From AC-32 sp963728765 (GTDB lineage: Bacteria; Actinomycetota; Thermoleophilia; Gaiellales; Gaiellaceae), in assembly GCA_963728765.1 (NCBI GenBank), contig CAVSKX010000002.1:558001-622000 (forward strand): a DNA stretch of 64,000 nucleotides, written 5' to 3'. Position 1 is the first letter of the stretch; every line of letters starts with the position of its first letter. Below, in pieces: positions 58,359 through 64,000 of this stretch. The notes under the pieces were generated by a model, which was not told where the DNA came from, did not search any database, and saw only the letters and a list, made by a program, of their open reading frames with translations. The translations under genes and the position numbers were made by a program.

Positions 58359-58408
58359 TAGGAGGGTCTGGCGAGACAGTCGCGTGGACTGTCCCCCAAA
58401 CCCTTCCA
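58359..58408. repeat. family A inverted-repeat element, minimal copy (A4)
   Basis: A 50-bp hairpin: TAGGAGGGTCTGGCGAGACA (58359-58378) and the right arm GACTGTCCCCCAAACCCTTC (58387-58406) with loop GCGTG. Arm sequences match the family A ends with several changes. It starts at the base after the aminotransferase stop and ends 10 bp before the convergent BBE gene, so it may act as a two-way terminator. Confidence 0.65.
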
Positions 58409-58418
58409 GCCCCGGCCG

Positions 58419-59780
58419 CTACGGCCGCACGTTCTGGTTGAGCCGGAAGACGTTGTCCGGGTCCCACTCGCGCTTCAGCGCGACGAGCCGCTCGTACTTC
58501 GCATCCCCGTAGACCATGCGAGCCACATCTGCGCCGACCTCGGCGACGTCGTTCACGTAGCGGCCGCCCGACGCGAACTGCGCCAGGTCGCCGAGGGCGT
58601 CGCGACCCCACGACCGACAGCGCTCATCGAGAGCGTCGTCGTCCCACAGCGCTTCGGCTGCGAGCCACACCGCGGCGTCACGACCCGTGAAGGCGGTCGC
58701 ATCTTCGGGGACATCCGCGATCGCGCGGCCCCACGCCCACACCGAGAACTCGCAGTCGGCACCGTCGGGTGCGCGCACGGCGTACTCGGCACAGAGGTCG
58801 ACCGCCTCGTCCGGGAACGACGGCAGGAAGGCGCTCTTCATGTAGAAGCGGTGCCCCCAGTCCTGCGTCTCGTCGTTCAGGTGCTGGGCAGCGAGATGCG
58901 GCATCGCGCCGATCGAGTCCGTGAGGGGCGGCCCGAACGCACGCACTGGTGCGAGGTCACGCCCGGCCTGGTCGGGCGGGCCGCAATGCAGAACCGTGAG
59001 GAAGGCGTGGGCATCGTCGTGCGACCGGTCCTTCACGGTGCCGAAGGACAGGAAGATCTCGTCCGGGCCGCTTTCGGCGAGCTCTCGGAACAGCCCGGCG
59101 AGCTCGCGGGCCCGCTCCAGCGGATGGGTCACTCTCCCGAAGGTGATCGGGTGGTCGAGCGGATGGAGCCGGTACTCGAACGAGGTCACGATCCCGAAGT
59201 TCGGCCCGGCGCCGCGCATGCCCCAGAAGAGCTCCGGGTGCTCGTCCTCGGAAGCGCGAACGAGCCGCCCGTCGGCGGTCACGAGCTCGACGCAGGCGAG
59301 GTTGTCGATCGTGAGCCCGAACTTCCGCTGCAGTCGTCCCATCCCGCCTCCGAGCGTCAACCCGGCGACTCCCGTGTGCGAGACGACGCCGACCGGACAG
59401 ACCAGCCCGTGGGCCTGAGCCGCTTCGTCCAGCTCGGCGAGGAGGGCGCCGCCGTTCACACGCGCCGTGCGCCGTTCCGAATCGACCTCGGCTCCCCGCA
59501 TCGCGGAGAGGTCGATCACGATCCCGCCGTCGCAGGTCGAGAGCCCGGGGATGCTGTGGCCGCCGCAGCGCACCGCGACCACGAGCTCCTGCTCGCGTGC
59601 GAAGCGAAGCGCAGCGGCGACGTCGTCGACCCCGGCCGGGCGGGCGACGATCGCGGGTCGGCGGTCGAAGATCCGGTTCCAAACGGCGCGAGCCTGGTCG
59701 TAGCCGGGGTCGGCCGGCAGGGTGATCTCCCCGGCGAACGTCTCGCGAAGTGAGCTGAGGCCTTTCAATCGACCCATCAT
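58419..59780 (-). CDS. FAD-linked oxidoreductase, BBE-like
   Basis: A 453-residue VAO/PCMH flavoenzyme paralogous to 12608-14029. H75 in VRCGGHSIPG is the expected covalent FAD site; the second Cys is absent (SHTGVAGLTLGGG). The C-terminal BBE element is WDPDNVFRLNQNVRP. Substrate unknown. The LuxR gene lies 52 nt upstream in the same direction and may control it. No good ribosome site precedes ATG 59780; ATG 59777 is equally possible. Confidence 0.88.
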   Translation of the reverse strand: MMGRLKGLSSLRETFAGEITLPADPGYDQARAVWNRIFDRRPAIVARPAGVDDVAAALRFAREQELVVAVRCGGHSIPGLSTCDGGIVIDLSAMRGAEVDSERRTARVNGGALLAELDEAAQAHGLVCPVGVVSHTGVAGLTLGGGMGRLQRKFGLTIDNLACVELVTADGRLVRASEDEHPELFWGMRGAGPNFGIVTSFEYRLHPLDHPITFGRVTHPLERARELAGLFRELAESGPDEIFLSFGTVKDRSHDDAHAFLTVLHCGPPDQAGRDLAPVRAFGPPLTDSIGAMPHLAAQHLNDETQDWGHRFYMKSAFLPSFPDEAVDLCAEYAVRAPDGADCEFSVWAWGRAIADVPEDATAFTGRDAAVWLAAEALWDDDALDERCRSWGRDALGDLAQFASGGRYVNDVAEVGADVARMVYGDAKYERLVALKREWDPDNVFRLNQNVRP

Positions 59781-59832
59781 CGCCGAATCGGGCCGCGCTG
59801 GGCCTTGTGGCCCGCGTCACGCGCACGGTCGC

Positions 59833-60882
59833 TCAGCGATCAGCGCTGAACGTCGCGAGAAGCTCGCGGCGACTGTGCACTCCGACCTTGTCGAAGACGG
59901 CCTTGAGGTGGTCCTGAACCGTGTGCCGCGAGATGAAGAGCCGCTCGGTGACAGCCTCGGTGTCAAGACCACGAACGAGCGCGTCGACGACCTCGCGCTC
60001 CCGCTTGGTCAACGCGTAGGCACGGCAGAGGAGATCGAAGGTTTCGACTGGAGTCGCGCGGCGGAACGTCACCGCGATCGTGCCCGACTCCCCGTCGAGC
60101 ACCGAAGCCTCGAGCATCACCCAGCCTCCGTCGACGCCCAGCTCGAGCGCGTGCGCGTTCGCCGCAGTCTCCGGCGATCGCGCGAGCGTCGCGACGGGAT
60201 AGACGATGGCCGGAAGCATCCCCCAAGCCGCAAAGAGGCTCGCGGCCGGAAGCACGTCGATCCACGCCTGAGCCCCGACCGTCGAGTCGACGACGGCGAG
60301 GCTCGAGTTGAGCACGATCACGCCGGTGGGGCGCGACTCCGCGACTCTGCGGCTCTTGGCCACGGACGCGTGCCGGAGCGCGGAGCCAAGACTCGAGCCC
60401 GCGCTTGCGAGGAGTTCCAGATCGCCCTCGTCGAAGGCAGGGTCGCCTCCGTCCCGGTACAGCTCGATCCACCCCCAGCAACCCAGCGCGTCGCGGCTCG
60501 CGGCGACAGCCACGTCGCCGATTCCCACGGGCCGCATCACTTCGTCCCAGCGCGCGGAGCGGGCGAGGTCGCCACCGGTCGCGACACTCAGGCTGCTCGC
60601 CCCGTTCGCCTCGCGAGCGAGGAGGTGTTTCGCGACGAAGTCCTTCCCGGAGAACTCCAACTCCAGGGCCCGCGGCAGGCTCGGACCGTAGTCGTGGTCG
60701 GCGATGCCGGCCAGGGGCAGCAACGTGTCAGGATCGGCGAGCGGCCAGCACCAGCGGTCGAAGCCGATGACATGCCGTAGGTCCTCGATCGCCTCCCGTT
60801 GGAGTGACTCCCGATCGAGGCTCGACTTCCCGAGCCGCTCGAATCGTTCACGAAGCCGGCCGCGCTCGCGCTCCGTGGCCAT
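59833..60882 (-). CDS. LuxR-type regulator with GAF-like sensor
   Basis: A 349-residue regulator. N-terminal GAF-like region (about 20-175, VIGFDRWCWPLADPDTLLPL), a middle domain, and a C-terminal LuxR helix-turn-helix (about 280-345, LTKREREVVDALVRGLDTEA, ERLFISRHTVQDHLKAVFDK). Small-molecule sensing is inferred. ATG 60882 is chosen over an in-frame TTG at 60909; neither has a clear ribosome site. Same direction as the BBE gene. Confidence 0.87.
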   Translation of the reverse strand: MATERERGRLRERFERLGKSSLDRESLQREAIEDLRHVIGFDRWCWPLADPDTLLPLAGIADHDYGPSLPRALELEFSGKDFVAKHLLAREANGASSLSVATGGDLARSARWDEVMRPVGIGDVAVAASRDALGCWGWIELYRDGGDPAFDEGDLELLASAGSSLGSALRHASVAKSRRVAESRPTGVIVLNSSLAVVDSTVGAQAWIDVLPAASLFAAWGMLPAIVYPVATLARSPETAANAHALELGVDGGWVMLEASVLDGESGTIAVTFRRATPVETFDLLCRAYALTKREREVVDALVRGLDTEAVTERLFISRHTVQDHLKAVFDKVGVHSRRELLATFSADR

Positions 60883-60986
60883 GAACGAAGCGTACGCCGG
60901 TCGCGGCAAGATCCCAAGTTCTTGGGATTGCCGGTCACCTGCGTTGCCCTCGAACCTCCTGGAGTGCGGGACCGAAAGGAGGCAAC

Positions 60987-61478
60987 ATGAAGAAGACCGG
61001 AAGGCTGTGTCTGCTGCTCATCCCGGCCGTCGTCGTACTCGCGGCCCTTGCTCCACCCGCGCCGGCCGACGCCGGCGCCACGATCACGCGGCAGAGCGTG
61101 GCAGGTGACACGTTCACGTGCGACGACGCCCTGTTCACGGTCACGGCCGGCACGTTCAAGGTCGTCACCAAGGAGACGCTCTCACCGAGCGGCGCGTACC
61201 ACCTGATCGTCGAAGGGAACGCGCAGGGGGTCAAGGCGGTCGGGCCGACCGGCGCGACCTATCAGGTGCCCGGCGGCTTCTGGATCGAGGTCAACGTGAC
61301 CCCCGGAGCGACGGTGATGACGCAGACAGGCGTCCTGAACGTCGTCGGCCAGGGCACCGCGCCCGATTTCACGATGCAAACCGTGGTCCACACGACCGTC
61401 GACGCGAACGGCAACGTCACCGCCGACATCGACCACTTGGTGGGAACCGAGGCCTGCGTGGTGCCGCCACAGGCCTGA
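60987..61478 (+). CDS. secreted cupin-like protein of unknown function
   Basis: A 163-residue exported protein: signal peptide about 1-29 (LLLIPAVVVLAALAPPAPAD), then an all-beta domain (FTCDDALFTVTAGTFKVVTK, VPGGFWIEVNVTPGATVMTQ). Two cysteines (in FTCDD and EACVV) could pair. AAAGGAGGC precedes the ATG. No enzyme motif seen. Confidence 0.65.
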   Translation: MKKTGRLCLLLIPAVVVLAALAPPAPADAGATITRQSVAGDTFTCDDALFTVTAGTFKVVTKETLSPSGAYHLIVEGNAQGVKAVGPTGATYQVPGGFWIEVNVTPGATVMTQTGVLNVVGQGTAPDFTMQTVVHTTVDANGNVTADIDHLVGTEACVVPPQA

Positions 61479-61528
61479 GGGGCGGAGACGGCATCGGCCG
61501 TTCCGGTGTCGGAATGGCACCGATGTAC

Positions 61529-61557
61529 GGAAGGGCCCGCTCGGAGCGGGCCCTTCC
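61529..61557 (+). terminator. 12-bp stem terminator
   Basis: GGAAGGGCCCGC pairs perfectly with 61546-61557 across loop TCGGA, 51 bp after the secreted protein's stop. Confidence 0.85.
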
Positions 61558-61600
61558 GCTGAGACCGCCCGGCCGGGCTCGCTCGCCTAGGCTCCCGGCC

Positions 61601-62092
61601 GTGACCACCGACGCGTTCGGGCGAAGCACGGCCGCACTGGAGGCTGAGACGACGATCCGCGGGCTGCTCGGCACGGCCTGCCGCGAGCTGGTCGAGCTGA
61701 CCGGGGCGACCGCCTGCGCGATCTCGCGCGTGATCGGCGACCTGCTGGTCGGCCTCGACGAGCATACGAGGGGTGGGCGGCCGCTCGCCCACGGCCACGA
61801 GTACCTGATCTCGGACTTCCCGCTGACGCGCGACGTCGTCGAGAGTGGCGAGCCCCGCTGGCTGTCACGGCTCGACGACAAACCCGAGGAGACCGAAGCG
61901 GCGCTGCTGGCGAAGCTCGGCTTCGAGTCGCTGCTGATGGTCTGCCTGCCGACGAGCGACGGCTGCTGGGGCCTGGTCGAGGTCTACTCGGAGCACGGGC
62001 GGTTCGGCGAGGAGGACGCCGACCTCGCCGCACGCTTCGCCGCCCGGACGGGCGAGCTGCTGGAGCGCCTTGACCTCCCGGCCGGACGCTGA
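61601..62092 (+). CDS. GAF domain protein
   Basis: A 163-residue protein consisting almost only of a GAF domain: LELTGATACAISRVIGDLL-like start (residues 30-50), EYLISDFPLTRDVVESGEPR, KLGFESLLMVCLPTSDGCWG and DADLAARFAARTGELLERL. No output domain, so it may work in trans. GTG 61601 is seven bases after TAGGCT (leaderless). Confidence 0.8.
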   Translation: MTTDAFGRSTAALEAETTIRGLLGTACRELVELTGATACAISRVIGDLLVGLDEHTRGGRPLAHGHEYLISDFPLTRDVVESGEPRWLSRLDDKPEETEAALLAKLGFESLLMVCLPTSDGCWGLVEVYSEHGRFGEEDADLAARFAARTGELLERLDLPAGR

Positions 62093-62112
62093 CCCTTTGC
62101 TAGCTTGAGCCT

Positions 62113-62280
62113 GTGGCCGAGCGTTACGAAGTCGTCTGCCCGCACTGCTCGAAGACGTTCGAGGCGGAGCTGCTCGAGGCGTCCTCAGGTTCGGGCCCGC
62201 GCGGCTTCAAGTGCCCGCACTGCCGCCTGTTCGTCCCGTTTGACCGCGCCTCGACGCAGCCCGAAGAGCCCGCCGCCTAG
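62113..62280 (+). CDS. 55-residue zinc-ribbon protein
   Basis: GTG 62113, six bases after TAGCTT (leaderless), encodes YEVVCPHCSKTFEAELLEAS and FKCPHCRLFVPFDRA: two CPxC knuckles 24 residues apart, a clear zinc ribbon, with an acidic tail. Its stop overlaps the convergent fusion gene by four bases. Confidence 0.75.
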   Translation: MAERYEVVCPHCSKTFEAELLEASSGSGPRGFKCPHCRLFVPFDRASTQPEEPAA

Positions 62281-63110
62281 CGGGGCTGCGTAGGACGCGC
62301 CTGGGCGAAGCGCCAGCGCCGGCCCTCGAGATCGAACGCGACATAAGACGCGAAGCCGGTCCGCTCGATCTCCTGGGCGATCTCCGCGCCATGTTCTCTC
62401 GCGCGCGCGAGGTGACCTTCGAGGTCGTCGACGAAGACCCAGGGCACGTGCGTGACCTGTGTGAGGTCGGCCGGCCCGGCCAGCGGCTCGATCACCAGTG
62501 ACGCGTTGCCCACGTGCAGCTCGATCCATGGGAACCCGTACTCCTCGTCGGTCAACGGGTCGTCACCTTCGGGCAATGCGTTCGGCGACTCGAAGCCGAA
62601 CGCGTCGACCAGCCAGCGCGCGGCGGCCGCGGGCCGCGCGTAGCCGAGCGTGAGCGCGAGCCGCGCCAGCTCGCGAGGCTCGCGCGGAGCGGTGTCGCGT
62701 CGCCGCATCCAGGCGCCGAACCACGCCGGCGTCACCGCGACGAACGACGAGCCTCCTCGGTCCTCGCCGCCCTCGGCAACCGTCGCCTCGAGCCGGACGA
62801 GCGTCCCGGCATCGGTCGGCTCGAAGCGGACGTCGATCGAGACGTCGTCTAGCGAGCTTTTCCACGCGACGCGCTCGCCCGGCTGCCAGGCCGTGATCCG
62901 CGCGAGCTCCAGCGCGTCGCCCTCGTAGACCTCGAGGATCCGCCCGCCGACACCGGGCTCGCAGCGCATCTCGACGAGTCGGCTCGAGTCGTACGCGTTG
63001 ATCGGGCCTCGCACCCACCAGAGGTCGAGCTCGTCGGTGAACGCCGTGAACGCGGTTTGCGGGTCCGCCGACACTTCGACCGTCGACTCGCGGGTCCGTG
63101 GTTCACTCAC
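62277..63110 (-). CDS. SRPBCC (AHSA1-like) - VOC fusion protein
   Basis: A 277-residue two-domain protein. Residues 1-145 are SRPBCC (TVEVSADPQTAFTAFTDELD, VEMRCEPGVGGRILEVYEGD, RITAWQPGERVAWKSS). Residues 150-275 are VOC-like (RWLVDAFGFESPN, WIELHVGNASLVIEPL, VPWVFVDDLEGHLARAREHG). GTG 63110 overlaps the ArsR stop by four bases. Probably binds one small ligand with two domains; unknown. Confidence 0.8.
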   Translation of the reverse strand: MSEPRTRESTVEVSADPQTAFTAFTDELDLWWVRGPINAYDSSRLVEMRCEPGVGGRILEVYEGDALELARITAWQPGERVAWKSSLDDVSIDVRFEPTDAGTLVRLEATVAEGGEDRGGSSFVAVTPAWFGAWMRRRDTAPREPRELARLALTLGYARPAAAARWLVDAFGFESPNALPEGDDPLTDEEYGFPWIELHVGNASLVIEPLAGPADLTQVTHVPWVFVDDLEGHLARAREHGAEIAQEIERTGFASYVAFDLEGRRWRFAQARPTQPR

Positions 63111-63439
63111 CGTTCGCTCCTCCCTTCGACGTGGTTCTTGAAGGACGCAAGCTGCTCGTCGCTCGCCGCCTGAAGCTCGTCGAGCCAGTCGCGCAGCGGC
63201 GCGATCGACTCCGGCCTGAGCCAGAACACGCGTGTCCGCGCGTCGTCGAGCGGCCGTTCGTCGGCGACGACACCTGCCTCCAGCAGGACGCGCAGATGGC
63301 GGCTCATCGTCGGCGCGGAAGTTCCCGAAGCGGCGGCGAGCTCGCCCGCCCGGTACGGCCGCTCGCGCAGAAGGTGGACGACCCGGCGCCGCATCGGGTC
63401 GGCGAGCGCCGTCAACACCGGAGCGAGCTCTGTTGTCAT
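63107..63439 (-). CDS. ArsR family regulator
   Basis: A 110-residue winged-helix regulator: VLTALADPMRRRVVHLLRER, recognition region GELAAASGTSAPTMSRHLRV, LLEAGVVADERPLDDARTRV. No metal-binding CxC. ATG 63439 is chosen; an in-frame TTG nine bases earlier is also open. First gene of a two-gene unit with the SRPBCC-VOC fusion, like the ArsR-SRPBCC unit at 18260. Confidence 0.9.
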   Translation of the reverse strand: MTTELAPVLTALADPMRRRVVHLLRERPYRAGELAAASGTSAPTMSRHLRVLLEAGVVADERPLDDARTRVFWLRPESIAPLRDWLDELQAASDEQLASFKNHVEGRSER

Positions 63440-63467
63440 TGCTCGCAATAGTTACCAGATTACGAAA

Positions 63468-64000
63468 CTATTTTCCAGCGAACGAAGTCTGCAGCGCGGC
63501 GAAGCGGGCACGCGCGGGACTGCCGCCCAGCACGAAGACGCGCACGGAGTTTCTGCCCGTCCGGAAAGCCGATTCCGGCGCGAGCAACGCAAACCGCACC
63601 GGACCGCCGCCCGGGTTGCGGTAGGCGACGCTGACTGCGGCGATGCGGCCGTTCACCGCGACCGCCACCGCCTGGCCGGGGTGAACGCCCGAGAGCGTCC
63701 CTTCGAGCGGCGAGGGCACGAGCGCCGACGCGCGCGGGTAGTTCAGGAGCAGCCTGCTGCCGACCGCGTCGACGTGCGCGGCGGCGCCCGGCGCAGCCCT
63801 CGCGTCCAGCGTCGAGACGCTCGTCCCGACGAGCGGCCGGTACTCCCCGGTGCCGGCGAACTGCGGGCCCCAGGAGCCGCTGCCGAAGAGCCCCAGCTGG
63901 CGCGCGAGCGAGGCACGGCGTTGCGCCAAGGCGTGCGGGTACGACGCGCTCACCCCCGCCACGTTCACGCGCGTGGGCGGCCGCGTCCCCGTGAGCACCG
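63468..64000 (-). CDS. C-terminal part of a larger protein (possible membrane sulfatase-like), 5' end beyond window
   Basis: The last 177 residues of a gene entering from the right edge. The sequence (VAVAVNGRIAAVSVAYRNPG, FALLAPESAFRTGRNSVRVF) resembles the beta-rich C-terminus found on actinobacterial sulfatase/phosphoethanolamine-transferase-like membrane proteins, but no catalytic part is visible. A GTG at 63998 is in frame but is probably internal. Assignment is tentative. Confidence 0.4.
   Translation of the reverse strand, partial: VLTGTRPPTRVNVAGVSASYPHALAQRRASLARQLGLFGSGSWGPQFAGTGEYRPLVGTSVSTLDARAAPGAAAHVDAVGSRLLLNYPRASALVPSPLEGTLSGVHPGQAVAVAVNGRIAAVSVAYRNPGGGPVRFALLAPESAFRTGRNSVRVFVLGGSPARARFAALQTSFAGK

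Noticed and set aside
1..64000. CRISPR arrays, tRNA or rRNA genes, replication origin
   Set aside because: No regularly spaced repeats, cloverleaf or rRNA-like sequence was noticed; the repeats found are dispersed, not arrays.

Overview
The window is high-GC DNA (about 70%) with dense, short-spaced genes on both strands, GTG/TTG starts, many TANNNT boxes placed 6-7 nt before start codons (leaderless transcription) and actinobacterial protein types (HxlR and DUF1918 proteins, BBE-type flavoenzymes, PAP2 and DUF4232 lipoproteins). I infer a soil-type actinobacterium, probably of the Thermoleophilia; no rRNA, tRNA or core housekeeping marker is present to confirm this. It is a chromosomal accessory region rather than a plasmid or phage: there are no replication, conjugation or virion genes.

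Layout. 0-5.4 kb: two tandem secreted M28-like peptidases (one cut by the window edge, the other lacking the catalytic Glu pair) and two lipoproteins. 5.5-12 kb: stress and metal proteins (ferritin, CBS-BON, DUF1918, Hsp20, two universal stress proteins, cupin, divergent Nramp-like transporter), with a PAP2 gene interrupted by a TGA. 11.8-17 kb: HxlR regulator divergent from a BBE oxidoreductase, secreted subtilase, DUF1801 remnant, ankyrin protein. 17.2-21.6 kb: hydrolase divergent from an ArsR-SRPBCC-DUF899-adenylate cyclase-PPOX operon. 21.6-28 kb: TGS GTPase, alkyltransferase, fibronectin III protein, AlkX-type glycosylase, AI-2E exporter-like protein, CoA transferase. 29-32.2 kb: quinol nitric oxide reductase operon led by two very small coupled ORFs. 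32.3-36.2 kb: small zinc-ribbon protein, VOC protein, frameshifted MFS pump divergent from MarR, GST. 36.2-40.8 kb: operon of a PaaK-like ligase, citrate-synthase-like protein without the catalytic Asp, core MetE-like methyltransferase and MFS transporter. 41-48 kb: BNR/MoaD-like/DUF3565 set, RidA, several VOC genes and fragments, cupin-TPR gene with a one-base deletion, NmrA and hydrolase genes. 48-49.3 kb: frameshifted IS110-type transposase preceded by a structured 174-nt segment. 49.5-64 kb: MMPL transporter, HxlR/MFS pair, peroxiredoxin, methyltransferase, class III aminotransferase, second BBE enzyme with LuxR regulator, GAF and zinc-ribbon proteins, ArsR plus SRPBCC-VOC fusion.

Regulation and repeats. 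Repressor-pump and repressor-enzyme pairs recur (MarR/MFS, HxlR/MFS, HxlR/BBE, ArsR/SRPBCC twice), several with palindromes or direct repeats between the genes. Two families of unannotated repeats stand out. Family A (32289, 52402, 54793, 58359) has near-identical inverted ends beginning TAGGAGGG; in three copies the last three bases are exactly the stop codon of the adjoining gene. Family B (45083 and 49135) is a structured 172-174 nt sequence, one copy directly upstream of the IS110-type transposase, where a bridge RNA is expected, and one copy alone. Many genes carry single stops or indels or are fragments; real decay and assembly error cannot be told apart from this sequence alone.
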